From: JAITWN01 sp050486285
GTDB taxonomy: Bacteria > Pseudomonadota > Gammaproteobacteria > SZUA-140
DNA: 64,000 bases
NCBI GenBank assembly: GCA_050486285.1
Contig: JBJHCZ010000014.1
Coordinates: forward strand, 8,932 to 72,931
Reading direction: 5' to 3'
The notes under the pieces were generated by a model that was not told the origin of the DNA, did no database searches, and worked only from the letters and a program-made list of their open reading frames with translations. Shown one piece after another: positions 29,147 to 38,155 of the stretch; the first letter of the stretch is position 1; each line of letters begins with the position of its first letter. The position numbers were made by a program, and so were the translations under genes.

Positions 29147-31311
29147 TCCGGATGCCCCGCATCATCGCCGCGCTGTGCCTGGCCGCTGCGACCGGCGCGC
29201 AGGCGGCCGGCGCGCCGGAGCCGTTCGTGACGGTCGACGGAACGGTCCATGCCGTGATCGTGGCCGGCGACCGCATGTATATCGGCGGGGCGATCGCGTC
29301 GGTCACGGCGGGCGGCGTGACGAGGACCGGCCGCCTGTTCGGCATCAATCTCGTAACCGGGACTTTCCTCTGGCAAGTGGATACTTGCATCGGCGATACC
29401 ATGGGCGAAGTCCGGGCGTTGTCGCTGAGCGGCGCGACGCTGTACGTCGGCGGCGACTTCGACTGCGTGCGCGGCGTCAATCGCAGCCACCTCGCGGCAA
29501 TCAACGTGAATACCGGCGCGGCGGCGGCAAATTGGGGATCCGGCTCGAATACCGCACCGCAACCTGACGGGCCGGTCCATGCGCTGGCAAGGACCGTCGA
29601 CAACCAGATGCTCTACATCGGTGGCGCATTCGGGATGGTCGGCAGTGAACCCCGGAGCCATCTCGCCGGCGTGAACCCGCCGACCGGCGCCGTGCAGCCG
29701 TGGAGCCCGGATCTGGACGGGGTCGTGCGCGCGCTCGCCGTCGACGCAACGAACGCGCGGGTCTTCGCGGGCGGCGAATTCGGGATGGTCGGCGGGGCGG
29801 CGCGCCCTGGCCTCGCCGCGATCGGCATGACGACGGCCGCGCCGACTTCCTGGAATCCCGGCCTCCAGGGCCTCGACCCCGCCGTCCATGCCTTGCTGCT
29901 GGCCGACGATCGCCTCTACGTCGGCGGCGAGTTCACGGGAGTCGACGACGAACCACGCGCGAATCTGGCCGCCTTCGATATCGAGGGCGCCGGGATCACG
30001 CTCGGCGCCCTCGACGCGCCGGTCGGCGGCGGCGCGGTACGCGCGCTCGCCCTCGACAGCGAAAGGCTTCGGCTCTATCTCGGCGGCGACTTCACCAGCA
30101 TCGATGGAGAGCCGCGCAATCGGCTCGCCGCGCTCGGGATCGCGCCGCCGGGCGGCGCCGAACGCGTACTCGCGTGGAATCCGGGCGCCGACGGCGAGGT
30201 GCGTGCCCTCGCGTATGCCGTGCGCACGATCGGCAGTGCGCAGGTCAATCGCCTGTACGCCGGCGGCGCCTTCGAGATCGCCGGCGGCGAGGCGGCGGAG
30301 GGGCTCGTCGCGCTCCCGGTCACGCGACCGGTCACGATCGCCGATCCGCCGCCCGGCGGGCATCAGGCCTTGTCGAATGTCACGCTCGATTGCGAGGACG
30401 CGGACGGCGTCGGCTGCGCGCGAATCTGCCATACCGATGACGGCTCGGCGCCCGAGCCGGACTCTCCGGATTGCAGCGCCGACTTCCCGATCATGATCCC
30501 GATACCGCCGGGGGATGCGATCACGACGCTGCGCTTCTTCTCGGAAGACAACGACGGCAATCGCGAGATCTCGCGCACCGGGCGTTATGCAATCGACAAC
30601 GAGACGCCGGTGACCACCGTCGAGCCGCTGCCCTTGCCCGGGGAAGGGTGGTACGGCTTCGCGACCCTGAGCCCGCTGGAGATGGAATGCGATGACAACC
30701 TGATCGAGGAGTTCGGCTGCACGACGCATTACACCCTCGACGGCTCCCTGCCGACGCCCGACTCGCCGATCTATGATCGGCCCGTCTCGCTCGCGACACT
30801 GTTCCCGTCGACCGGTGATCCGCTGCAGGATGTCGATCAGCGCGCCGGCATGGTCACGCTGCGCGTCTTCTCCATCGACGATGCCGGCAATGCGGAGGAC
30901 ATCCGCGATCTCGTCTATCGCATCGATCTCGCCGCGCCGATCGTGACGCCGTCAGCGCCGAGCGGGACCTATGTCGCGCCGCTGACGCTGACGCTCGACT
31001 GCGACGACGGCAACGGCTCGGGCTGCGCGGAGATCTACTACACCACCGACAACAGCGCGCCGTCGCCGTCGAGCACCCGTTACGACGGCGCGCTGGCAGT
31101 GAACGAGGCGACGATCCTGCGAGTCTTTACCGTCGACAACGCCGGCAATATATCGACGCAGACGCTGGGGGTCTACGCGCTCAGCGAAGCGACGCGCGAG
31201 TCGCGCTCGGGCGTCGGCGCGGTGGACCATGCGCTGCTGCTGGCGCTGGCGGGATGGTTACTGCTGTTGCGCGGAGTTCGCGTCAGTGGCGGAAATGGCG
31301 CATCCCGGTGA
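29143..31311 (+). CDS. Secreted repeat protein with propeller-like and CHB_HEX_C-like domains (copy 2)
   Basis: Paralogue of the preceding gene, 722 residues, start overlapping its stop. The signal peptide ends near AQAAGAP. Residues about 25-390 contain repeats such as LYVGGDFDCVRGVNRSHLAAI, LYIGGAFGMVGSEPRSHLAGV and LYLGGDFTSIDGEPRNRLAAL. Three CHB_HEX_C-like modules follow (CHTDDGSAPEPDSP; HYTLDGSLPTPDSPIYD; YYTTDNSAPSPSSTRYD), each ending in a DxAGN-type strand. The C-terminus is SGVGAVDHALLLALAGW, a hydrophobic helix, then a short basic tail. Its last 29 bases overlap the 3' end of purH on the other strand. Function is unknown; an adhesive or surface role is inference. Confidence 0.8.
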   Translation: MIRMPRIIAALCLAAATGAQAAGAPEPFVTVDGTVHAVIVAGDRMYIGGAIASVTAGGVTRTGRLFGINLVTGTFLWQVDTCIGDTMGEVRALSLSGATLYVGGDFDCVRGVNRSHLAAINVNTGAAAANWGSGSNTAPQPDGPVHALARTVDNQMLYIGGAFGMVGSEPRSHLAGVNPPTGAVQPWSPDLDGVVRALAVDATNARVFAGGEFGMVGGAARPGLAAIGMTTAAPTSWNPGLQGLDPAVHALLLADDRLYVGGEFTGVDDEPRANLAAFDIEGAGITLGALDAPVGGGAVRALALDSERLRLYLGGDFTSIDGEPRNRLAALGIAPPGGAERVLAWNPGADGEVRALAYAVRTIGSAQVNRLYAGGAFEIAGGEAAEGLVALPVTRPVTIADPPPGGHQALSNVTLDCEDADGVGCARICHTDDGSAPEPDSPDCSADFPIMIPIPPGDAITTLRFFSEDNDGNREISRTGRYAIDNETPVTTVEPLPLPGEGWYGFATLSPLEMECDDNLIEEFGCTTHYTLDGSLPTPDSPIYDRPVSLATLFPSTGDPLQDVDQRAGMVTLRVFSIDDAGNAEDIRDLVYRIDLAAPIVTPSAPSGTYVAPLTLTLDCDDGNGSGCAEIYYTTDNSAPSPSSTRYDGALAVNEATILRVFTVDNAGNISTQTLGVYALSEATRESRSGVGAVDHALLLALAGWLLLLRGVRVSGGNGASR

Positions 31312-32848
31312 AGACCATCGCGATGCCGTGCTCATCGGCGGCGGCGATGACCTCGCTGTCGCGCATTGAGCCGCCGGGCTGGATCACCGCGGTGACGCCG
31401 GCCTCGGCGGCATGGTCGATGCCATCCCGGAACGGGAAGAACGCATCCGACGCCATCACCGAACCCTTTACCACCAGTCCTGCATCGGCGGCCTTGATCG
31501 CCGCGATGCGCGCGCTGTAGACCCGGCTCATCTGGCCGGCGCCGACGCCGAGGGTCATGCGGTCGCGGCCGTAGACGATCGCGTTCGACTTGACGAATTT
31601 CGCGACCTGCCAGGTGAACAGCAGATCCTCCATCTCGCGCGCATCGGGCGCGCGCTTCGTCACGACCTTGAGATCCCCGCGCGCGACGCTGCCGGTGTCG
31701 CGGTCCTGAATCAGCAGTCCGCCGTTGACACGGCGGTAGTCGAGGCCCGTCTCCGGGCCGGCGGGCCATTCGCCGCAGGCCAGTACGCGCACGTTCGGCT
31801 TCGCCGCGAACGCGGCGCGCGCGTCGTTGTCGATCGCCGGTGCGATGACGACCTCGACGAACTGGCGCTCGACGATCGCGCGCGCAGTCGCGCCGTCGAG
31901 CGGGCGATTGAACGCGATGATGCCGCCGAAGGCCGAGGTCGGGTCGGTCGCGTAGGCGCGGTCGTAGTTTTCGAGCAGCGTGCCGCCGGCGGCGACGCCG
32001 CAGGGATTCGCGTGCTTGACGATGACGCAGGCGGCCTCGGCAAAGCCCTTGACGCATTCGAGCGCGGTATCGGCATCGGCGATGTTGTTGAACGACAGCG
32101 CCTTGCCCTGGATGATCCCGGCAGTCGTGACGTTGCCCGGCGCGGCATCGTGATCGCGGTAGAACGCCGCCTGCTGGTGCGGGTTCTCGCCGTAACGCAG
32201 ATCGGCGCGCTTCACGCCCTGGAAATTGTGCGTGTGCGGGAAACGCATACGCGTGCCGTCGTCGGCGATGCAGCCCAGCCAGTTCGCGATCGCGCCGTCA
32301 TAGCGCGCAGTGTGCTCAAAAGTCCTGACCGCGAGCGCGAAGCGCAGCGCGTCACCGACCGCGCCGCCATTCGTCTCCATCTCGGCGAGCACCCGACCGT
32401 AATCGGCCGGATCGACGATCACCGTCACCGCTGCATGGTTCTTCGCCGCCGCGCGCAGCATCGTCGGCCCGCCGATGTCGATATTCTCGATCGCGTCCTC
32501 GAAGCGGCAGTCCGGCTTCGCGACGGTTGCCGAAAACGGATACAGGTTCACCGCGACGAGGTCGATCGGCGCGATGCCGGTCCGGCGCATGATTTCGTCG
32601 TCGATGCCGCGCCGGCCGAGCAGGCCGCCGTGGATCATCGGATGCAGGGTCTTGACGCGGCCGTCCATCATCTCGGGGAAGCCGGTGTGGTCGGAGACCT
32701 CGATGACCGCGATGCCCTGTTTCGCCAGCAGGCGGGCGGTGCCGCCGGTCGACAGGATCTCCACCCCCCGGGCCTGCAGGCCGCGCGCGAATTCGACGAT
32801 GCCCGTCTTGTCCGACACGCTGAGCAGCGCGCGCGCTACCGGCCGCAT
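31283..32848 (-). CDS. purH: Bifunctional AICAR transformylase/IMP cyclohydrolase
   Basis: Final two steps of IMP synthesis. The 521-residue protein begins RPVARALLSVSDKTGIVEFA, with the MGS-like cyclohydrolase domain to about residue 190 (STGGTARLL, GRVKTLHPMIHGG), then the AICAR transformylase domain (LRYGENPHQQAAFY, VKHANPCGVA, AFGGIIAFNRPLD, DAFFPFRDGID). It is downstream of dusB-fis on the same strand with 53 bases between, and its 3' end overlaps the second surface-protein gene. Confidence 0.97.
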   Translation of the reverse strand: MRPVARALLSVSDKTGIVEFARGLQARGVEILSTGGTARLLAKQGIAVIEVSDHTGFPEMMDGRVKTLHPMIHGGLLGRRGIDDEIMRRTGIAPIDLVAVNLYPFSATVAKPDCRFEDAIENIDIGGPTMLRAAAKNHAAVTVIVDPADYGRVLAEMETNGGAVGDALRFALAVRTFEHTARYDGAIANWLGCIADDGTRMRFPHTHNFQGVKRADLRYGENPHQQAAFYRDHDAAPGNVTTAGIIQGKALSFNNIADADTALECVKGFAEAACVIVKHANPCGVAAGGTLLENYDRAYATDPTSAFGGIIAFNRPLDGATARAIVERQFVEVVIAPAIDNDARAAFAAKPNVRVLACGEWPAGPETGLDYRRVNGGLLIQDRDTGSVARGDLKVVTKRAPDAREMEDLLFTWQVAKFVKSNAIVYGRDRMTLGVGAGQMSRVYSARIAAIKAADAGLVVKGSVMASDAFFPFRDGIDHAAEAGVTAVIQPGGSMRDSEVIAAADEHGIAMVFTGMRHFRH

Positions 32849-32901
32849 CGGGCGGGCTCCCGCTTCAGTGATGAGTGGTACATGAGAAAGCGACGCTTTG
32901 G

Positions 32902-33189
32902 TTATCGGTTCAGGTCGTGCTTTTCGAGCTTCTTGCGCAAGGTGCTGCGATTGATGCCGAGGATCTCGGCGGCCTTGCTCTGGTTGCCGCGGGTGTGCTG
33001 CATCACGGTCTTCAGCAGGGGGTACTCGACCTCGTTGATGACGAAGTCATAGAGATCCCGGCAGGGTTGGTGGCCGTCGAGGTCGCTGAAATAACGCTCG
33101 AGCGCGATCTGCACGCAGTCCGACAGGGGCTTGGAACGCCGTTCCCCGACGACCGGGATCACCGGCACGGGTTGCTGGCCGGCGCTCAT
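32902..33189 (-). CDS. fis: Nucleoid protein Fis
   Basis: DNA-bending nucleoid protein and global regulator, 95 residues from the ATG at 33189. The C-terminal half NQSKAAEILGINRSTLRKKL is the Fis helix-turn-helix, preceded by YPLLKTVMQHTRG. The start overlaps the dusB stop (ATGA), the standard dusB-fis arrangement. The N-terminal beta-hairpin region is short and Pro-rich compared with E. coli Fis (98 residues). Confidence 0.95.
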   Translation of the reverse strand: MSAGQQPVPVIPVVGERRSKPLSDCVQIALERYFSDLDGHQPCRDLYDFVINEVEYPLLKTVMQHTRGNQSKAAEILGINRSTLRKKLEKHDLNR

Positions 33190-34196
33190 GCGGCGAGATC
33201 GATATCGGCCGCGATGCGGTCGAAGAATTCGCGCGTCGCGCGCAGCTGCTCCTCGACGGTTTCGGCCTGGTTGATGTACTGGCGAAACGCCGCGCCGCCG
33301 ATCTGGCCCTTGCTGTACCAGCCGATGTGCTTGCGCGCGATGCGTACGCCGAGATCCTCGCCGTAGAAGCCGTAGAGCTGTTCCAGGTGGCCGATCATGA
33401 CGTCGCGGATCCAGGTCACCGACGGTTCCGGCAGGTGTTCGCCGGTCCGGAGATAGTGGTCGATCGCGCGGAAGATCCACGGCCGTCCCTGCGCGGCGCG
33501 GCCGATCATCACGCCGTCGGCGCCGGTGTAGTCGAGCACGTGCTTTGCCTGCTCCGGGCTGCGGATGTCGCCGTTCGCGATGACCGGGATGCGCACCGCG
33601 GCCTTGATCGCCGCGATCGTGTCGTACTCGGCATCGCCGGTGTAGCCGCAGGCGCGGGTCCGACCGTGTACGGCAAGTGCCTGAATACCCGCAGCTTCCG
33701 CGATGCGCGCGATATGAACGCCGTTACGGTGGCCAGTGTCCCAGCCGGTGCGGATCTTCAGCGTGACGGGGGCGTCGACCGCAGCGACCACGGCATCGAG
33801 GATGCGACCGACCAGGGTATCGTCGCGCAGCAGCGCCGAACCGGCCATGACGTTGCAGACCTTCTTCGCCGGGCAGCCCATATTGATGTCGATGATCTGC
33901 GCGCCGTTGTCGACGTTATGGCGCGCGGCCTCGGCCATCATCGCGGGATCCGCGCCGGCGATCTGTACGGAGCGCGGCTCGGACTCGCCCTGGTGATCGG
34001 CACGGCGGAGGGTCTTGGCGCTGCCCCACAACAGCGAATTGCAGGACACCATTTCCGATACCGCAAGACCGGCGCCGAGCCGCCGGCACAACTGGCGGAA
34101 CGGACGATCGGTCACGCCGGCCATCGGCGCGAGCACGAGCGGGTTAGCGAGTTTATAGGGGCCGATCTGCATCGGGATTTTTTTATAATCGGGCAT
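33186..34196 (-). CDS. dusB: tRNA-dihydrouridine synthase B
   Basis: Flavin-dependent enzyme reducing uridine to dihydrouridine in the tRNA D-loop. The sequence shows LVLAPMAGVTDRPFRQLCRR, the catalytic-cysteine motif DINMGCPAKKVCN, LAVHGRTRACGY and GVMIGRAAQGRPWIF. The start at 34196 gives 336 residues; the in-frame ATG at 34172 (MQIGPYKLANP) resembles the usual family start better, and neither has a strong ribosome site. Translationally coupled to fis. Confidence 0.95.
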   Translation of the reverse strand: MPDYKKIPMQIGPYKLANPLVLAPMAGVTDRPFRQLCRRLGAGLAVSEMVSCNSLLWGSAKTLRRADHQGESEPRSVQIAGADPAMMAEAARHNVDNGAQIIDINMGCPAKKVCNVMAGSALLRDDTLVGRILDAVVAAVDAPVTLKIRTGWDTGHRNGVHIARIAEAAGIQALAVHGRTRACGYTGDAEYDTIAAIKAAVRIPVIANGDIRSPEQAKHVLDYTGADGVMIGRAAQGRPWIFRAIDHYLRTGEHLPEPSVTWIRDVMIGHLEQLYGFYGEDLGVRIARKHIGWYSKGQIGGAAFRQYINQAETVEEQLRATREFFDRIAADIDLAA

Positions 34197-34292
34197 TCGA
34201 GCGAAAGCGGACCATGATAACCGCTCCCCGCCCGGCGATAAAGTCCGGGAAAAACCTCTACATCAATCGGGTGTTGGCGGACGCCTCGCGGG

Positions 34293-35018
34293 TCACATCA
34301 GTTCGAAGGTGAAGTTGACCGCCTCGGGACCGGGGTCGACGATATCGAGCCGCACGCGAATCGGCGTCTGTACCGGCATCCCGTCCGCAATCGACAGGCC
34401 GCCGGGCAGGTATTCGTCGACGGTGAAGCGGCGCAGCGCGAGCGGCCGGTTGCGCAGGTCGAAAAAACCGACCTGTATCACCGGCCAGGACTGCACATAC
34501 GGCGCATGATTGGTGATCGTGATGTTGACGATCAGCGCGTCGTCGATGTCCGGATGGCGGCGAATGTCGCGACCGGCGATGCGGACCATGTCCGGCGAGC
34601 GCATCAGCGGCAGTTCGCAGCCGGCATGCAGGCACAGCCATTCGAGCCAGGGACGCAACTCGACATGGCGCGAGAGTTCATCGCGCTGTATATACGCATA
34701 TTGTCCGATCAGCGTCAGGATCAGCACCAGACTGGTCAGGCCCCAGAACAGCGTCGCGACCGGATTGCGCGTGCGTACGCGCCCGTTGCCCGGGCGGGCG
34801 GCGGCCGGGGCGTGGCGCTGGACGTCCTCGGGGTCGATGCGTATGCCGCCCGTCTGCGCGTCCGGTTGCCGGTACAGGCGGTCGATCGTCGAATCCTGCC
34901 GCGTCGCATAGCGCGGGCTGAAGCGGTTGCCGCAATTCCCGCAGACGACCATCTCGTCGTGGTTGGCCGGATCGGTCGGGGTCAGCAGGACCTTGCACTG
35001 GGGGCAGGGGATCAGCAT
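34293..35018 (-). CDS. Zinc-ribbon membrane protein with DUF3426 domain
   Basis: A 241-residue protein from the ATG at 35018. The N-terminal zinc ribbon is MLIPCPQCKVLL...VVCGNCGNRFSP. One membrane helix lies near residues 86-106 (ATLFWGLTSLVLILTLIGQY). The DUF3426 domain follows, with CLHAGCELPLM and a beta-rich C-terminus. This architecture is regularly found next to prmA, as here (seven bases downstream of it). Function is not established. Confidence 0.85.
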   Translation of the reverse strand: MLIPCPQCKVLLTPTDPANHDEMVVCGNCGNRFSPRYATRQDSTIDRLYRQPDAQTGGIRIDPEDVQRHAPAAARPGNGRVRTRNPVATLFWGLTSLVLILTLIGQYAYIQRDELSRHVELRPWLEWLCLHAGCELPLMRSPDMVRIAGRDIRRHPDIDDALIVNITITNHAPYVQSWPVIQVGFFDLRNRPLALRRFTVDEYLPGGLSIADGMPVQTPIRVRLDIVDPGPEAVNFTFELM

Positions 35019-35025
35019 GCGGGCA

Positions 35026-35940
35026 TTATAAGGGATCGTCCGAACGCCGTATCGCGTCGATGCGGACCCAGCCGTCACGTGCGGCGCGACCGGAAATCGC
35101 GAAACCGGCGTCCGTGAGCGCGGCGGCGACCGCATCGGCCTGGTCGGCGAGGATGCCGGAGACCGCCAACCGCCCCCCCGGACCGAGCAGCGCAGCGAAG
35201 CGCGGCGCGAGTTCGATCAACGGACGCGCGAGGATGTTCGCGAGCATGCAGTCGGCGGCAAAGGCCGGCGCATCATCGGGCAGCGCTGCCGTGACGGATT
35301 CGGCGACGCCGTTGGCGCGGGCGTTCTCGCCGGTCGCGGTCAGCGCCTGCGGGTCGATGTCGAGCGCGAGCACGGCGCTCGCGCCGAGCCGCGCCGCAGC
35401 GATCGCCAGGATGCCGGAGCCGCAGCCATAGTCGATGACGCGATCGCCGGGACGCGCCTGACTGTCCAGCCATTCGAGACACAGCGCGGTGGTCGGATGG
35501 GTGCCGGTGCCGAAGGCGAGGCCGGGGTCGAGCATCACGACGACGGCATCCGGGTCATCGACCGTCCGGCCGCGCGGACAGACCCACAGGCGCTCGCCGA
35601 AGCGCAGCGTCCGGAGTTCATCGAGCCGGAGGCGTTCCCAGTCCTGTCCGGTCACGGGGGTGACCGTGACGGCGGGCGGCGCATCGAGGCCCAGCGTCGC
35701 CTGCGCCGTTTGCAGCACCACGTCGACATCGGTCTCGGCGCCGAACAGGCCGACGGCGATGACCCGCGGCCACAACGGGGCCTCGCCCGGCGGTGGTTCG
35801 AGCACCGGATCGTCAGCCGCATCGGACAGCGTCACCGACAGCGCGCCGGCCTCCGTCAGCGCATCGGAGAGGGCGTCGGCCTGCTCGCGCGGGCACTCGA
35901 GGCGCAGTTCGATCCAGGATTCGTCGGGTGTCGGTGACAT
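35026..35940 (-). CDS. prmA: Ribosomal protein L11 methyltransferase
   Basis: Methylates ribosomal protein L11. The 304-residue protein has an N-terminal substrate-binding domain (SWIELRLECPREQADALSDA) and a SAM-binding domain with LDPGLAFGTGTHPTTALCLE, VIDYGCGSGILAIAAARLGA and MLANILARPLIELAPRFA. Followed by the zinc-ribbon gene on the same strand. Well conserved at both ends. Confidence 0.96.
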   Translation of the reverse strand: MSPTPDESWIELRLECPREQADALSDALTEAGALSVTLSDAADDPVLEPPPGEAPLWPRVIAVGLFGAETDVDVVLQTAQATLGLDAPPAVTVTPVTGQDWERLRLDELRTLRFGERLWVCPRGRTVDDPDAVVVMLDPGLAFGTGTHPTTALCLEWLDSQARPGDRVIDYGCGSGILAIAAARLGASAVLALDIDPQALTATGENARANGVAESVTAALPDDAPAFAADCMLANILARPLIELAPRFAALLGPGGRLAVSGILADQADAVAAALTDAGFAISGRAARDGWVRIDAIRRSDDPL

Positions 35941-36125
35941 CGCGGCACAGACTAGCAGACGGGATGCAAATGCTGCCAGCGGCAGACTTGCAATGACTAT
36001 GCGTGCGGCTTAAGGTAGGCACAGAAGCGACAGGCCATTTGCGGTTTTGCGACAGGGATCCGCGTTCGCCCGCGCAGGCGGCGTTACCCTTGAATTTGCA
36101 GACCGGACCACGCAGGAGTCGGGCG

Positions 36126-36860
36126 ATGTCAGTCAGGGTTCATGCAGCGGTATTGAGCGGGGCGTTCGCACTGGCGAGCACCGGCGCGCAGGCGTCCGGC
36201 AACGACCTCGTGCTGAACCCGTCGATCGGCCAGGACGAGTTCAGTATCGTCGTCGACGAGCTCGGCGCGATCGCCGCCTACGGACCGTTCGGGCCTGCGG
36301 AACCGCTGGGCGTCTCCGGCTTCGATCTCGGTCTGTCGATCAGCCGTTACGACATCAGCCGCAGCGCATGGAACTTCGCGGTGCGCGACGGCAGCGCGCC
36401 GTCGACGTTGACGATGTCGCGACTGCATGCGCGCAAGGGCCTGCCCTACGGCATCGACGTCGGCGCGGCCTGGTCGAAATCGACCAGCGGCGACGTCTCG
36501 GTGTTCGGCGGCGAGGTGCGCAAGGCGCTGCTCGAGGGCTCGACGCTGGCGCCGGCGGTCTCGGTCAGCGGTCATTACAGTCAGTTGACCGGCGTCGACG
36601 ACCTCGATCTCGCCGCCTACGGCATTGACCTTGGCATCAGCAAGGGCTTCGCGCTGTTCACGCCGTTCGCCGGCATCGGCCAGGTTTGGGTCGACGGCAG
36701 CGAAAACGTCGACAGCCTGAGCCTGTCCGATCGCAGCACCTCGCAGACCCGCAGCTACCTCGGCATGCGCGTCGGCCTGCTGCCCTTCCTCAGCGTCACC
36801 GCCCAGGCCGATTTCGCCGAGATCAACAGTTACAGCCTCCGCCTCAACCTCGGTTTCTAG
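36126..36860 (+). CDS. Predicted outer-membrane beta-barrel protein
   Basis: A 244-residue protein from the ATG at 36126, with AGGAG ten bases upstream. A signal peptide (to about AQASGND) is followed by alternating amphipathic strands and a terminal aromatic residue (SYSLRLNLGF), typical of small outer-membrane barrels recognised by BamA. I cannot assign a family. The stop is four bases before REP-like element 5. Likely a single gene, divergent from prmA. Confidence 0.75.
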   Translation: MSVRVHAAVLSGAFALASTGAQASGNDLVLNPSIGQDEFSIVVDELGAIAAYGPFGPAEPLGVSGFDLGLSISRYDISRSAWNFAVRDGSAPSTLTMSRLHARKGLPYGIDVGAAWSKSTSGDVSVFGGEVRKALLEGSTLAPAVSVSGHYSQLTGVDDLDLAAYGIDLGISKGFALFTPFAGIGQVWVDGSENVDSLSLSDRSTSQTRSYLGMRVGLLPFLSVTAQADFAEINSYSLRLNLGF

Positions 36861-36864
36861 GTCA

Positions 36865-36939
36865 AAGGGGTCAGAGTCGTTTGATCTTGCGCATGGTGTG
36901 AGTACAAATATCGCGGTGATCAAACGACTCTGACCCCTT
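36865..36939. repeat. REP-like hairpin 5 (type with GTCGTTTGATC arm)
   Basis: AAGGGGTCAGAGTCGTTTGA and TC at 36865-36886, with its perfect complement at 36918-36939 (22-bp stem, 31-base loop). It shares its 20-bp arm with element 2 at 3327-3399, 33 kb away. It starts four bases after the barrel-gene stop. Confidence 0.9.
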
Positions 36940-36990
36940 GATAGTTTGCGGTACAATAGCCGGCAAACGATGCGATGAGGATTGCAGGCC

Positions 36991-37404
36991 GTGACATTGA
37001 GGACCGAGAGAGTCATCCCGATCTATCCCGAGAAGATTACCTCCGAAAACAAGTGCGGCTATTGCACGAACTCGAAGTGCTGCACCTATTTGACCCAGGA
37101 GATCCCGACGCCGCGCTCGAAGCATGACTTCGATCACCTGCTGTGGCAGATCTCGCATCGCGACATCAACATCTACAAGGACGAGGACGGCTGGTATCTG
37201 CTGGTCCACAACCGCTGCCTGCACCTGCGGCCGAACGGCATGTGCGGCATCTACGATACCCGGCCGGAGATCTGCCGCGATCACTCGAACGACGATTGCG
37301 AGTTCGACCAGCCGGCGGAAGAGGGCTTCGAGCTGTATTTCGACGGCTATGAATCGCTGCTGAAGTATTGCAAGAAGCGGTTCAAGAGATGGGGACAGAA
37401 GTAG
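36991..37404 (+). CDS. YkgJ-family cysteine-cluster protein
   Basis: A small metal-binding protein of about 137 residues. The cysteine pattern CGYCTNSKCCTYL, then CLHLRPNGMCGIYDTRPEICRDH and NDDCEF is the YkgJ/UPF0153 zinc- or iron-cluster signature. No enzymatic role is known for this type. The start is uncertain: GTG at 36991 has GAGG ten bases upstream; a TTG at 36982 is also in frame. It converges with the nucleotidase gene (six bases between stops). Confidence 0.82.
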   Translation: MTLRTERVIPIYPEKITSENKCGYCTNSKCCTYLTQEIPTPRSKHDFDHLLWQISHRDINIYKDEDGWYLLVHNRCLHLRPNGMCGIYDTRPEICRDHSNDDCEFDQPAEEGFELYFDGYESLLKYCKKRFKRWGQK

Positions 37405-37410
37405 GCCGCG

Positions 37411-38091
37411 TTATCGTTCAAGCGCATCGCCCCGCCTGGGCGGAGGCAGGATGTCGCGGAAGGCATGCAGGACCGGGAAGTCGTGGCTGTCGCGGGCCGG
37501 CCGGCGGGAGTCCGGCGCGGCGACGAACAGCAGGTGGCCGATCCCGCCGCGGCGCGCCGATTCGAGCACCGCAAGATTGTCATCGATCAGCAGCGTGTGC
37601 GCGGGGTCGTAGGCCTCCACCTCCCTGAGCCGTTCCCAGAATTCCGTCTCCTCCTTCGGCAAGCCGAGGCTGTGCGCGCTGATCACCGCGTCGAGCAGCG
37701 CGTCGATGCCCGTCCGCTCGATCTTGAGGGCGAGACTCTTGTGATGGGCATTGGTGACCAGCACCGCGCGTCGGCCGCCGGCGCGTACCGCGGCGAGAAA
37801 GTCGGGGACGTCGGGGCGAATCGCGATCAGCTCGGCCAGTTCCAGCTTCAGCGCGCCGATGTCGACGCCGAGGGCCTCGCTCCAGTAGTCGACGCAGTAC
37901 CAGTTCATCGTCCCGCGCAGCGCATCGAAGCGTTCATACAGGCGGACGCGGGATTCGGCCGGATCGAGCCCGTGGATCTCGGCATAGCGCCGCGGCAGGT
38001 GCTCCTGCCAGAAGCGGTTGTCGAAATACAGGTCGAGCAGCGTGCCGTCCATGTCGAGCAGTACGGTGCTGATCCGGTTCCAGTCGGTCAT
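37411..38091 (-). CDS. yrfG: YrfG-like HAD nucleotidase (GMP/IMP)
   Basis: HAD-superfamily phosphatase of 226 residues. Motif I is VLLDMDGTLLDLYFDN, motif II VLVTNAHHKS, and motif III/IV LPKEETEFW with LLIDDNLAVLESA. The FDNRFWQEHLP region is typical of YrfG, which removes phosphate from IMP and GMP. In many gammaproteobacteria yrfG, nudE and cysQ are neighbours, and here it is divergent from nudE-cysQ. Confidence 0.9.
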   Translation of the reverse strand: MTDWNRISTVLLDMDGTLLDLYFDNRFWQEHLPRRYAEIHGLDPAESRVRLYERFDALRGTMNWYCVDYWSEALGVDIGALKLELAELIAIRPDVPDFLAAVRAGGRRAVLVTNAHHKSLALKIERTGIDALLDAVISAHSLGLPKEETEFWERLREVEAYDPAHTLLIDDNLAVLESARRGGIGHLLFVAAPDSRRPARDSHDFPVLHAFRDILPPPRRGDALER

Positions 38092-38155
38092 TGCCGGGTT
38101 TCCATGGGGTTTTTCCCCGCGGACGCGCAGGGATCGCTATAATCGGCAGTCTACC

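Noticed and set aside
38138..38143. TATAAT upstream of nudE as a promoter
   Set aside because: No -35 element at a suitable distance, and the transcript would start only a few bases before the ATG.
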